Below are positions 42,492 to 50,348 of a stretch of DNA of 64,000 bases, piece after piece (the first letter of the stretch is position 1; each line of letters begins with the position of its first letter). Made by a program: the position numbers and the translations under genes. The stretch comes from JBIKWM01 sp044356305. GTDB lineage: Bacteria > Bacteroidota > Bacteroidia > UBA10329. Location: assembly GCA_044356305.1 (NCBI GenBank), contig JBIKWM010000010.1, positions 27,165 to 91,164 of the forward strand, given 5' to 3'. The notes under the pieces are model-generated. The model did no database searches, was not told the DNA's origin, and saw nothing but the letters and a program-made list of their open reading frames with translations.

Positions 42492-43037
42492 ATGAACAAG
42501 AGGAAGAATCAGACCGAAGAGGTTAAGGAGACCGTGACCCTGAAAGGGATGGAGGTGCTGCTGAAGGGCGAGATGCCCGAGGTGGGCGAGCTGCTGCCCG
42601 ACTTCACAGTGGTGCGCAGAGATTTCAAAGAAGCCAGCCTGTATGACATTGAGCTGCCCGTGAAGGTGGTTCTGAGCGTACCGAGCCTTGAGACCAGCAC
42701 CTGCGCCATGGAGACCCGCAAGTTCAACGAGCAGCTGGGCAAGCTGAAGAACGTGGCCGGCATGGTGGTATCAAAGGATCTGCCCTTTGCACAGAAGCGT
42801 TTCTGCGAGGTAGAGGGCATTGAGAATGTGATGGCCGTGAGCGACTACCGCTATGGCGATTTCGGTACCGAGAGCGGTATGGAGATGGTGAACGGACCGC
42901 TGAAAGGTCTGCTGGCACGCGCGGTGTTCGTGCTCGATGCCGATAACCGCATCCAATATGCCGAACTGGTGAGCGAGGTGGGCAACGAACCCGACTATGA
43001 GGCGGCCCTCAATGCCGTGAAGGCCCTGCTCAAGTGA
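42492..43037 (+). CDS. tpx: Thiol peroxidase (atypical 2-Cys peroxiredoxin)
   Basis: 181 residues from the ATG at 42492, chosen because of the promoter box five bases upstream and the lack of family sequence before it. Tpx reduces hydrogen peroxide and alkyl peroxides with thioredoxin as donor. The peroxidatic Cys71 is in SLETSTCAMETRKFN, with the Thr and Arg of the active site, and the resolving Cys105 is in KRFCEVEG; their spacing of 34 residues equals that of E. coli Tpx (Cys61/Cys95). The N-terminus is about ten residues longer than in E. coli. Cytoplasmic, single gene. Confidence 0.93.
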   Translation: MNKRKNQTEEVKETVTLKGMEVLLKGEMPEVGELLPDFTVVRRDFKEASLYDIELPVKVVLSVPSLETSTCAMETRKFNEQLGKLKNVAGMVVSKDLPFAQKRFCEVEGIENVMAVSDYRYGDFGTESGMEMVNGPLKGLLARAVFVLDADNRIQYAELVSEVGNEPDYEAALNAVKALLK

Positions 43038-43083
43038 GCCCTGGCCGGAATCTGAACACAGACTTTTTCTCAATTCGCGTGCT

Positions 43084-44139
43084 ATGAAAGAGTTCCTTGC
43101 CGAGGAGTTCTATTGGAACACGGTGGGCGAATGGCTCATCGCCATGGGCGTCATTGTGGCCAGCGTGCTGGTGGGCCGGTTGGTGTACTGGGTCATGGCC
43201 AATGTGGTGAGCCGCATAACCGCCAAGACCGAGACCAACCTCGATGACATCATCATCGACATGGTGGAGGAGCCGCTCTCGTTCGCCCTCACCATCCTCG
43301 GTATCTGGTACGGCATCAACAGCCTGCACATGCCCGATGTGGTGCATGTATGGCTCAACCGCATCTATTACCTGCTCATCATATTCAATGTGGCATGGCT
43401 TGTCAACAGGCTGATCGATGCCCTTATGAAGGAATATGTGCAGCCATTGGCCGAAAAGAGCGACACGAACCTCGATGACCAGCTGCTGCCCATCCTGAAA
43501 AAAGGGATGCACTTTGCCGTGTGGGCCATTGCCCTTGTGGTGGGCCTCAACAATGCGGGCTATGATGTGGGTGCGCTCATAGCCGGTCTGGGCATAGGTG
43601 GTCTGGCCTTTGCCCTGGCCGCGCAGGACACGGTGAGCAACCTCTTTGGGGGCATCACGGTGTTTGTTGACAAGCCGTTCAAGATCAAGGACCGGATAAA
43701 GGTGAACGGCCTGGACGGATTTGTGGAGGACATGGGCATACGCACCACCAAGCTGCGCACCATGGACGGCCGACTTGTGACGGTGCCCAATAAGACCTTC
43801 AGCCAATCGCCCATTGAGAATGTGACCAGCGAGCCCAGCCGCAAGGTGACACTTAATCTGAGCCTCACCTACTCCACCACCCCGGCCCAGATGAGCCGTG
43901 CCATTGAGCTGCTGCGCGAGATAGGCACGGCCAATGCAGGGGTTGAGGATGCCATGGACATATCGTTCGCCACATTCACCGAATCGGCACTCACCCTGCA
44001 GTTCGTGTACTTTATCCGCAAAGAGGGCGGACACCTGGTCAACACGCCCACCGAGGTGAATCTGGCCATACTTGAGCGTTTCAATGCCGAGGGCCTCCGA
44101 TTTGCCTACCCCACCCGCACAGTACACATGGCCGGTTGA
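43084..44139 (+). CDS. MscS-family mechanosensitive ion channel
   Basis: 351 residues with an N-terminal region of about four transmembrane helices and an MscS core. The pore helix is recognisable as AGLGIGGLAFALAAQDTVSNLFGGI (about 165-190; Gly/Ala pattern), followed by the beta domain with IKDRIKVNGLDGFVEDMGIRTTKLRT and RLVTVPNKTFSQSPIEN. The C-terminal alpha/beta domain is present. Such channels open under membrane tension to release solutes on osmotic downshock. Longer N-terminal part than E. coli MscS (286 residues), like the YbdG/YnaI group. Starts 46 bases after tpx; possibly its own unit. Confidence 0.92.
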   Translation: MKEFLAEEFYWNTVGEWLIAMGVIVASVLVGRLVYWVMANVVSRITAKTETNLDDIIIDMVEEPLSFALTILGIWYGINSLHMPDVVHVWLNRIYYLLIIFNVAWLVNRLIDALMKEYVQPLAEKSDTNLDDQLLPILKKGMHFAVWAIALVVGLNNAGYDVGALIAGLGIGGLAFALAAQDTVSNLFGGITVFVDKPFKIKDRIKVNGLDGFVEDMGIRTTKLRTMDGRLVTVPNKTFSQSPIENVTSEPSRKVTLNLSLTYSTTPAQMSRAIELLREIGTANAGVEDAMDISFATFTESALTLQFVYFIRKEGGHLVNTPTEVNLAILERFNAEGLRFAYPTRTVHMAG

Positions 44140-44166
44140 GGCCGCACCACCGCACAGTAGGCGCAG

Positions 44167-44874
44167 TCAATCAGCCGATGGCCCGGCCGGCCCCAGGGCA
44201 GCATCATTTTTTGCCGCCTTGCGCTTTTTGGGCAGCAGGCTCAGGTCGAAATAATCGTCAAAGGCATCGCGGTCGCCCACATGGTGGGCCGCTATGAGCA
44301 GCACATTGCGCGTCAGTTGCAGCGTGAGGGCCTTGCGCTTCTCCCTGCGGGCGGTGCGGTGGCTGTCGGTGGTGCTGTTGGTGCTCAGCTTGGCGGTGCG
44401 GGCGGCTGCATACGCATCGGCCAGGGACTGCATATCTGCCACTTCGGCCGGGGGCAGGTGGGCCTGTGCCGCGGCCATGTAGCGCTCCATCAGCCCGGGC
44501 AGGTTGTCATACTTCGCCTTTCTATACTCCTTCAGGCCATACGGGAAAAACAACTGAAACACAGCACCCTGCCTCCCAAAGGTGTAGGCCACCAGGTTGT
44601 TCTGCCTCACCAGCCGCTCCATGAGTGCCGCCCGCGCCTTGCGGGTATCGATGGTGCGCCCCTCGCCTATGGCCTCTTGGGTGGCCTCAGACACACGCTG
44701 TCCTGTAAAATCGGTAAAGGCCGCTGATGTTGCGGCCAGCATGCCCGGAAAGGTGACTGCCGTGTTCAACAGCCCCAGGCGGATGATGTGGTCGTTGGCA
44801 AAGGCGTTCAGTTTCGGGTCCGACAGGGCCGGATCATCAAACACGTCATCGGCAAAGCGGGTCAGGTCAATCAT
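44167..44874 (-). CDS. Unknown cytoplasmic protein
   Basis: 235 residues. No signal peptide or membrane segment. The sequence is mostly helical, with an Ala-rich middle (AFTDFTGQRVSEATQEAIGEGR, then LPPAEVADMQSLADAYAAARTAK), a basic stretch (TARREKRKALTLQLTRNVLL) and the ending YFDLSLLPKKRKAAKNDAALG. I do not recognise the family. It reads as a real gene because codon use matches neighbours and a TACATTTG box lies 35 bases upstream on the same strand. It stands next to the AT-rich patch at 44920-45190 and converges with the MscS gene. Confidence 0.65.
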   Translation of the reverse strand: MIDLTRFADDVFDDPALSDPKLNAFANDHIIRLGLLNTAVTFPGMLAATSAAFTDFTGQRVSEATQEAIGEGRTIDTRKARAALMERLVRQNNLVAYTFGRQGAVFQLFFPYGLKEYRKAKYDNLPGLMERYMAAAQAHLPPAEVADMQSLADAYAAARTAKLSTNSTTDSHRTARREKRKALTLQLTRNVLLIAAHHVGDRDAFDDYFDLSLLPKKRKAAKNDAALGPAGPSAD

Positions 44875-44909
44875 GGCTCATGGAAAAAGATGGCAAACGC
44901 ATGCGGCAT

Positions 44910-44917
44910 CAAATGTA
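44910..44917 (-). promoter_or_regulatory. Bacteroidota -7 box TACATTTG
   Basis: Minus-strand TACATTTG, exact TAnnTTTG, 35 bases before the ATG at 44874 of the unknown gene. Confidence 0.55.
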
Positions 44918-44919
44918 GT

Positions 44920-45272
44920 GACAACATACCACACGATTATTCATATTCAGCGATTCCATTATGATCTATATAGATTCACTTATCACACTATCATGTACCT
45001 CTATGATATTATTGTTTTGTATTTTTATTGTATCCAATTTATTTCGTTTTCATTTAACATGAATATTCATGCATATAACAAACGATATTAATCAGTATAT
45101 AAGCTTTATTATGCATTATTATTTCTTAAGGATGATTACTACATGTATATTCATGTTATACGTTTCCATAAGTGCCGTTGGCCTGTGCGCTTGCCTGATT
45201 ATGCCCCATGGGTTCAGTCAAGGCAATGCAACTTCGGTGCAGCGTGGCGGAGGCTGTTGAGGTTGTCCCGGC
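44920..45272. other. AT-rich gap without a convincing gene
   Basis: From about 44930 to 45170 the sequence is strikingly AT-rich compared with the GC-rich surroundings, with runs such as TATATAAGCTTTATTATGC. The only frame of note is a 42-codon plus-strand frame from the ATG at 45132 (MITTCIFMLYVSISAVGLC, ending VQRGGGC), which looks like a short hydrophobic leader; it has no known relative and I do not call it. From about 45190 the composition returns to normal. The break suggests inserted foreign DNA next to the toxin-antitoxin pair. Confidence 0.5.
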
Positions 45273-45320
45273 CTATACCACCACGTTCACGGTCGGCTCA
45301 GGCACCACGGTCGCTGTCAT
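45273..45320 (-). pseudogene. Decayed duplicate of the last codons of leuS
   Basis: On the minus strand 15 codons and a stop read MTATVVPEPTVNVVV; the real LeuRS ends KKVIVVPKRIVNVVV. Codon by codon the DNA agrees with 45915-45959, including 14 identical bases at ACCACCACGTTCAC and nine at GGCACCACG, in the same orientation. It begins inside the stop of the toxin gene. The toxin-antitoxin pair lies exactly between this remnant and the true leuS end. Short length is the main weakness. Confidence 0.5.
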
Positions 45321-45637
45321 AGGCCAGCCTTAAAGGGTGTTGATCCGTACTTACCTCTCGGGTGCCGACTCTGATGGAATACGGAGATGATGACCACGGT
45401 ATTCTTCCTTTCGTCTATTCGGTAAACGATAGTGAAGGGGTAATCCTTTACAAGACATTCACGGAAATTCGCCTGATAATTGGGCCATCGGAGCGGGGAT
45501 TCAGAAATCTCCTCAACAGTCAGTCTGAAATTCAGGATGAAACCTTCTGCTGCCGCGCGGCTCCTTTCGGCATAATATGTCACAGCGTCCAAGTACTCAT
45601 TCCGCGCTGATCGGAGCAGCGAGACTGCATAGCTCAT
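45317..45637 (-). CDS. RelE/ParE family toxin
   Basis: 106 residues. The ParE/RelE fold is seen in SLLRSARNEYLDAVTYYAERS at the N-terminus, SPLRWPNYQANFRECLVKDYPFTIVYRID in the middle and the strand TVVIISVFHQSRHPRGK at the end; this SVFHxxRHP ending is typical of the ParE toxin group, which poisons gyrase, though RelE-type mRNA cleavage cannot be excluded. The start overlaps the antitoxin stop by four bases (ATGA), the usual antitoxin-first order. Its stop touches the leuS-tail remnant. Confidence 0.85.
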   Translation of the reverse strand: MSYAVSLLRSARNEYLDAVTYYAERSRAAAEGFILNFRLTVEEISESPLRWPNYQANFRECLVKDYPFTIVYRIDERKNTVVIISVFHQSRHPRGKYGSTPFKAGL

Positions 45638-45876
45638 TTCGTCCGGTTCAGGATGGCTCTCGCTTTCTGTTCACATTCCTCCATGGTCAAAGGCTCTTCT
45701 TCACCTTTCAGGTAACCTTCCCATCTGCGCTCAAGCTCAGCAATGAAAGCACCATCATCTGGCAGTGATGATCGGTCGGCAACTTCTTTCACAACACTCA
45801 GCATGGTGAGCAGTTGCGCCTCATCGGCCTTGTCCACTTGGCTATGGACCATCTGTCGGAGTGCTGCGAGTGTCAT
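45634..45876 (-). CDS. Antitoxin of the RelE/ParE pair
   Basis: 80 residues, located immediately upstream of the toxin with a four-base overlap. The sequence (LLTMLSVVKEVADRSSLPD, then FIAELERRWEGYLKGEEEPLTMEECEQKARAIL) fits the addiction-module antitoxins whose C-terminal helix containing ERRWxxYxxG wraps the toxin; such proteins usually repress their own operon. No DNA-binding motif can be named with certainty. The operon lies 38 bases downstream of the leuS stop on the same strand and may be read partly from leuS transcription. Confidence 0.82.
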   Translation of the reverse strand: MTLAALRQMVHSQVDKADEAQLLTMLSVVKEVADRSSLPDDGAFIAELERRWEGYLKGEEEPLTMEECEQKARAILNRTK

Positions 45877-45914
45877 ATGCTTTCGGGTTACTCACAAAGC
45901 TAACGATATCCCTT

Positions 45915-48900
45915 TCACACCACCACGTTCACTATCCGCTTCGGCACCACGATCACCTTCTTGGGTGTGGCGCCTTCGAGGCGTGCTATCACATCTGCAT
46001 TCGCCATTACGATGGCCTCCACCTCGGCAGGTGCGAGGGTTGCGGGCAGGTCGATGTTCAACCGCACCTTGCCGTTGAAACTGATGGGATAGCTGAACGT
46101 GTCCTCTACCAGGTGCGCTGCCTCGAACTTCGGATAGGTGGCGAAGGTGATGCTCTCCGCATGGCCCAGTTGCTGCCACAGCTCTTCACAGATGTGCGGG
46201 GCGAAGGATGAGAGCACAATGGTCAGCGGTTCCAGCACCGCGCGCTTGTGGCATTTGAGGTCGGTGAGTTCGTTCACGCAGATCATGAACTGGCTCACCG
46301 AGGTGTTCAGCGACAGCTTCTCGATGTCGTCCTCCACCTTCTTGATGGTAGCGTGCAACGCCTTCAGCTCGGCCTTGGTGGGCGCCTCGTCACTCACGCG
46401 GAACACATCGCCCGCATGGAACATGTTCCAGAACTTGCGCAAAAAGCGGAAGGTGCCCTCGATGCCGTTGGTGTTCCATGGTTTGGCATCCTCCAGCGGC
46501 CCGAGGAACATCTCGTACAGCCGCAGTGTGTCGGCCCCGTACTTACTGATGATGTCATCGGGGTTCACCACATTCCACTTCGACTTGGACATTTTCTCCA
46601 CCTCCCAGCCGCATATGTATTTGCCGTCCTCAAGAATGAACTCAGCGTTGGCATACTCTTCACGCCATTGCCTGAACTTCTCAATATCCAGCACATCGTT
46701 CTCAACGATGTTGACATCGACATGGAAATCAGAGGTCGTATAGGTCTTAATGAGGTTCCTGGAAACAAACTGACCTGTTCCCTTTTCTCGATAAACAAAA
46801 TTGCTCCTCCCCTGAATCATCCCCTGATTCACCAGCTTTTTCGCGGGTTCATCAAAGGGCAGGTGGCCGAGGTCGTGTAGGAACATGGTCCAGAAGCGCA
46901 CATAGAGCAGGTGTCCGGTGGCGTGCTCCGAACCGCCCACGTACAGGTCCACATTTTGCCAGTAGTCGATGGCCTCCTTTGAGGCGAAGGCATCAGTGTT
47001 GTGCGGGTCCATGTAGCGCAGGAAGTACCAGCTGCTCCCCGCCCAGCCGGGCATGGTGGAGAGTTCGAAGGGAAAGACCTCTCCCCCGTCCCCTCTCCTG
47101 GGGAGAGGGGTGACGCCCGAATGAGCACTGCCGTTCAAAGCCCCTCTCTCAGGGTCATAGCCCCAGCCCTTGGCGCGGCCAAGAGGTGGTTCGCCTGTTT
47201 CGGTAGGTAGATATTCGTCTATTTCCGGTAAGGTGATGGGCAGATGCTCCTCCTTCACGGGATAAGGGATACCGTCCTTGTAATAGATCGGTATCGGTTC
47301 GCCCCAGTAGCGCTGGCGGCCGAACACGGCATCGCGCAGGCGGTAGTTGATGCGGCCCTTGCCCATGCCCATCTCCTCCATGCGGGAAATGGCGCGTTTG
47401 ATGGCATCCTTCACCTTCAGCCCGTTCAGGAAGTCGGAGTTGATGAGGGTGCCGTCCTTGCTCTCATTGGCCGCCTCGCTCACATCGGTTCCCTCTATCA
47501 CATTTGGAATAGGTAGGTTGAAATGCTTCGCGAAACGGTGGTCGCGCTCATCGCCACTTGGCACGGCCATGATGGCCCCGGTGCCATAGCCCGCCAGCAC
47601 ATAGTCGCCTATCCAGATGGGAATGGGCGCGCCTGTGAACGGATGCGCGGCATAGGCCCCTGTGAACGCCCCTGAGACGGTCTTCACATCGGCCATGCGG
47701 TCCCTATCGCTTCGGGCCTTGGCCTTGGCGATGTAGGCCTCCACCTCGGCCTTCTGCGCAGCCGTGGTTATCTGGGCCACCAGCTCATGCTCCGGGGCCA
47801 GCACCATAAATGAGACCCCGAAAATGGTGTCGGGGCGGGTGGTGAAGACTTCGATTACCCCTCCCTTACCCTCCCCTGAGGGGCGGGAGGAGACCTCTCT
47901 CCCGGCCTCTCTCCTGGGGAGAGAGGTGACTTCCACCAGATCGTTACCTACAGAAAAATCGGGCCTTCTGGCCAGAGTTTCTGTTATCTGCTTGAGCACT
48001 TCCCGTCCTTCGTTCAGTACCCTTTCATTGGTGAATCTTATCACCTCATAACCCAGATCTTGCAGTCGACTGGTCCTTTCAGCGTCCGTATCCGTGGTGT
48101 AATCGTGAATTTTTCCATCCACCTCCACAATCAGTTTCTTGGTGAGACAGACAAAATCCGGAATGTACCGATCGATGATGTGTTGCCTACGGAAGTGATG
48201 ACCCGCGCTATTCTTGCGCAACAACTGCCACATTTTATCCTCCGCCTCGGTGGACCCATGCCTCATTTGCTTGGCCCTGTCAATCAGAGCCGAATAGACC
48301 TTGGGATCTGCGGTGACATAACCGGGTACGTCACCCCTCTCCCCAGGAGAGGGGCCGGGGGTGAGGTCAGCAGGTGCCAGCACCTCAAACCTCAACAACG
48401 CCCCCTCACTCCTACCTATCCAATTCCGCTGCTGCTCCTTCAGGCTCTCGCTCCATTCCAGCCTGTCGAGGCCGTCCAAGAGGCGTTGGGCATAGGCCGT
48501 GATGCGCATGCTCCACTGTTTCATCAGCTTGCGCTCCACGGGGTGGCCGCCCCGCTCGCTGTAGCCGTCCTTCACCTCATCGTTGGCAAGCACCGTGCCG
48601 AGGGCGGGGCACCAGTTCACATACGCCTCGCTCAGGTAGGCTATGCGGTAGTTGAGCAGGGTGGTCTGCTGCTTCGCCTCATCCCAATCGTTCCAATCGG
48701 TGGCGGTGAATGCGGGCGTTTCATCGCAATGGGCGTTCACCGTGGCGTTACCTTCTTTGGAGAAGATGGCTGTCAGTTCGCTGATGGGTCGCGCCCTGTC
48801 AGCTGCCTTATCATACCACGCGCCATAGAGCTGAAGGAAGATCCACTGCGTCCATCTGTAATAGGACGGGTCGCTGGTGCGCACCTCGCGTTCCCAGTCA

Positions 48901-49253
48901 AAGCTGAACCCGATGCTGTCCATCTGCCTGCGGTACGTGGCAATGTTCTGCTCGGTGGTCTTGGCAGGATGCTGTCCGGTCTGTATGGCATACTGCTCGG
49001 CAGGCAACCCGAAGCTGTCGTATCCCATCGGATGCAGCACATTGAAACCCTTGATCCGCTTGTAGCGCGATACGATATCAGAGGCGATATACCCCAGCGG
49101 ATGCCCCACGTGCAGGCCCGCACCGCTCGGATAGGGGAACATGTCGAGCACGTAGTACTTCGGCCGGTCGCCACCGCCCTGGGCCCTGAAAGTCTTCTCA
49201 TCGGCCCACCGTTTCTGCCAACGGGCCTCAATTTCCTGCGGATTGTACTGCAT
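45915..49253 (-). CDS. leuS: Leucyl-tRNA synthetase with an in-frame DUF559 endonuclease insertion
   Basis: 1112 residues; bacterial LeuRS is usually about 800-950. Class I motifs are intact: HVGH at 48-51 (HIGH box) and KMSKS at 887-891, with GSSWYFLRYMDPHN at 739-752. The CP1 editing domain keeps TTRPDTIFG at 471-479 and the GTGAIMAVPSGDERDHRF segment at 557-574 with its conserved Asp. Residues 297-466 are foreign: they start and end in palindrome-encoded peptides (LTPGPSPGERGDV and LPRREAGREV...GKGGV) and enclose a DUF559 nuclease domain. Residues 713-726 (GVTPLPRRGDGGEV) are another palindrome insert. Without both, the length is about 925. The frame is unbroken, so a functional, enlarged enzyme is probable. 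A TAACTTCG box lies 16 bases upstream. Confidence 0.93.
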   Translation of the reverse strand: MQYNPQEIEARWQKRWADEKTFRAQGGGDRPKYYVLDMFPYPSGAGLHVGHPLGYIASDIVSRYKRIKGFNVLHPMGYDSFGLPAEQYAIQTGQHPAKTTEQNIATYRRQMDSIGFSFDWEREVRTSDPSYYRWTQWIFLQLYGAWYDKAADRARPISELTAIFSKEGNATVNAHCDETPAFTATDWNDWDEAKQQTTLLNYRIAYLSEAYVNWCPALGTVLANDEVKDGYSERGGHPVERKLMKQWSMRITAYAQRLLDGLDRLEWSESLKEQQRNWIGRSEGALLRFEVLAPADLTPGPSPGERGDVPGYVTADPKVYSALIDRAKQMRHGSTEAEDKMWQLLRKNSAGHHFRRQHIIDRYIPDFVCLTKKLIVEVDGKIHDYTTDTDAERTSRLQDLGYEVIRFTNERVLNEGREVLKQITETLARRPDFSVGNDLVEVTSLPRREAGREVSSRPSGEGKGGVIEVFTTRPDTIFGVSFMVLAPEHELVAQITTAAQKAEVEAYIAKAKARSDRDRMADVKTVSGAFTGAYAAHPFTGAPIPIWIGDYVLAGYGTGAIMAVPSGDERDHRFAKHFNLPIPNVIEGTDVSEAANESKDGTLINSDFLNGLKVKDAIKRAISRMEEMGMGKGRINYRLRDAVFGRQRYWGEPIPIYYKDGIPYPVKEEHLPITLPEIDEYLPTETGEPPLGRAKGWGYDPERGALNGSAHSGVTPLPRRGDGGEVFPFELSTMPGWAGSSWYFLRYMDPHNTDAFASKEAIDYWQNVDLYVGGSEHATGHLLYVRFWTMFLHDLGHLPFDEPAKKLVNQGMIQGRSNFVYREKGTGQFVSRNLIKTYTTSDFHVDVNIVENDVLDIEKFRQWREEYANAEFILEDGKYICGWEVEKMSKSKWNVVNPDDIISKYGADTLRLYEMFLGPLEDAKPWNTNGIEGTFRFLRKFWNMFHAGDVFRVSDEAPTKAELKALHATIKKVEDDIEKLSLNTSVSQFMICVNELTDLKCHKRAVLEPLTIVLSSFAPHICEELWQQLGHAESITFATYPKFEAAHLVEDTFSYPISFNGKVRLNIDLPATLAPAEVEAIVMANADVIARLEGATPKKVIVVPKRIVNVVV
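47077..47114. repeat. 38-bp palindromic repeat, copy 1, inside leuS
   Basis: Starts ACCTCTCCCCCG and ends GAGAGGGGTGAC, with a CCCCTCTCC/GGAGAGGGG hairpin core. In leuS it encodes GVTPLPRRGDGGEV (residues 713-726), placed just before the ELSTMPGWAGSSWYF motif. It has no stop codon in the leuS frame. Confidence 0.85.
47856..48365 (-). mobile_element. DUF559 nuclease cassette bounded by inverted palindromes, inserted in leuS
   Basis: Encodes LeuRS residues 297-466. The centre, about residues 317-425, is a full DUF559 domain: RHGSTEAEDKMWQLLRK, then HHFRRQHIIDRYIPDFVCL, IVEVDGKIHD and a final YEVIRFTNERVLNE. The acidic residues expected for this PD-(D/E)xK/Vsr-like nuclease (Glu336/338, Asp366, Glu377, Asp379) are kept. 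The right edge (48330-48367) is the reverse complement of the 38-bp palindrome seen at 47893-47930 near the left edge; a related GEGKGG half-palindrome (about 47856-47891) lies outside the latter. DUF559 genes are widespread in Bacteroidota and are often found with such repeats. Met330 could allow independent translation. Confidence 0.85.
47893..47930. repeat. 38-bp palindromic repeat, copy 2, left side of the cassette
   Basis: ACCTCTCTCCCG to GAGAGAGGTGAC with a hairpin core CCTCTCTCC/GGAGAGAGG; same orientation as copy 1 and about 33 of 38 bases identical to it. The compensating changes keep the hairpin paired. Encodes VTSLPRREAGREV in leuS. Confidence 0.85.
48330..48367. repeat. 38-bp palindromic repeat, copy 3, right side, inverted
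   Basis: GTCACCCCTCTCCCC to CCGGGGGTGAGGT is the inverse of copies 1 and 2. In leuS it encodes LTPGPSPGERGDV. Together with copy 2 it gives the DUF559 cassette inverted ends. Confidence 0.85.
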
Positions 49254-49457
49254 GTGGTCTGAAGGGCCGCGAAGTTAGGCCAATTGAAAAAGCTGGGAAT
49301 TCTGACCGGGGCAGGAATAGCGGGCCGGTCCGGACGGATTTTCCTGCCTCACATCGGATGGTATCATAGCCCAATGCTCATTAACCGCACGCTGTGTTAA
49401 ACTCGGTTAAGCACCCATCGGAGGCGGCAAATGGCACTGCTACATTAGCGGCCCGAT

Positions 49458-50333
49458 ATGACACCCGAAGAAAAAGCGCACAAGAGGCAGATTCTATCAT
49501 CAAACATCAGTGCGGTGGTGAGCACATCGCTGGTGCTGTTCATGTTGGGGCTGTTAGGTCTGGTTCTGCTCTATGCTCAGGCATTATCGAGCTATGTGAA
49601 GGAGAATATCGGCTTCACGGTCTACATCAAGGACGATGCGAAAGAGGCCGATGTGCTGCAGTTTCAGAAGATGATTGATGCGAGCGGATTTGCCCGCAGC
49701 ACCCGGCTTGTGAGCCAAGAAGAGGCATCGGAGGAACTGGAGAAGACGCTTGGCGAGGATTTTATCGGATTCATGGGCTATAACCCGCTCAAAAGGAGCA
49801 TCGATGTGCGCATCAAGGCCGAATTCGCTGACGAGGAAGGAATAGCCACCATCAAGTCAAAGCTGCTCACCAATCCGGTGATACATGAGGTGGATTACCC
49901 TGTTGACCTGATACGCGAGATAAACCGCAACGTGAGCAAGGCAGGCATCATCATACTCATTTTCTGCGGGCTGCTAAGTGTGGTGGCCATCACCCTTATT
50001 AACAATAACATACGCCTATCGGTCTACAGCAAGCGTTTCATCATCAACAGCATGAAACTGGTGGGTGCCACCCAATCTTTCATCCGCAGACCGTTTGTCA
50101 TTCAGGGTCTGGTGCGCGGTGCAGTGGGCGCCACAGTGGCCAACGTGCTGCTGGCGGGCATAGTGGTGGTGGTGAGCAACAACCTGCCCGAGATGTTCGG
50201 TCTTGGCGATATTGACATAATTCTTTTGCTCTTTGTCATTGTACTCATGATGGGTCTGCTCATCTCATGGCTTTCTACCACATTTGCCGTGCGCAAATAC
50301 CTGCGCCTGAGCGTTGATGAACTTTACTACTGA
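49458..50333 (+). CDS. ftsX: Cell division protein FtsX
   Basis: 291 residues with four transmembrane helices (about 22-45, 168-190, 222-243, 250-275) and a large periplasmic loop containing VYIKDDAKEADVLQFQKMI and LVSQEEASEELEKTLGEDF, the FtsX extracellular domain. FtsX pairs with the ATPase FtsE and controls peptidoglycan hydrolases at the septum. MKLVGATQSFIRRPFVIQGLVRGAVGA is the diagnostic permease segment. ftsE is not adjacent, as usual in Bacteroidota. DUF3098 and uppP follow within 15 and 3 bases. A TACATTAG sequence nine bases before the ATG is a weak promoter match. The preceding gap 49254-49457 shows no other feature. Confidence 0.94.
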   Translation: MTPEEKAHKRQILSSNISAVVSTSLVLFMLGLLGLVLLYAQALSSYVKENIGFTVYIKDDAKEADVLQFQKMIDASGFARSTRLVSQEEASEELEKTLGEDFIGFMGYNPLKRSIDVRIKAEFADEEGIATIKSKLLTNPVIHEVDYPVDLIREINRNVSKAGIIILIFCGLLSVVAITLINNNIRLSVYSKRFIINSMKLVGATQSFIRRPFVIQGLVRGAVGATVANVLLAGIVVVVSNNLPEMFGLGDIDIILLLFVIVLMMGLLISWLSTTFAVRKYLRLSVDELYY

Positions 50334-50348
50334 AAACTGACAACACCC

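Noticed and set aside
47856..48365. Intein hypothesis for the leuS insertion
   Set aside because: There is no Cys/Ser/Thr at a plausible N-terminal splice site with block A/B motifs, and no His-Asn followed by Cys/Ser/Thr at the right junction. The domain is DUF559, not LAGLIDADG or HNH with Hint blocks.
47856..48365. Sequencing or assembly artefact as the cause of the long leuS
   Set aside because: Cannot be excluded without reads, but both junctions stay in frame, the palindromes differ from each other with compensating changes, and a further in-frame copy exists in the same gene.
48060..49262. Long plus-strand frame opposite leuS
   Set aside because: A shadow frame produced by GC-rich codons of leuS; the translation is His/Arg/Gln-rich and unlike any protein family.
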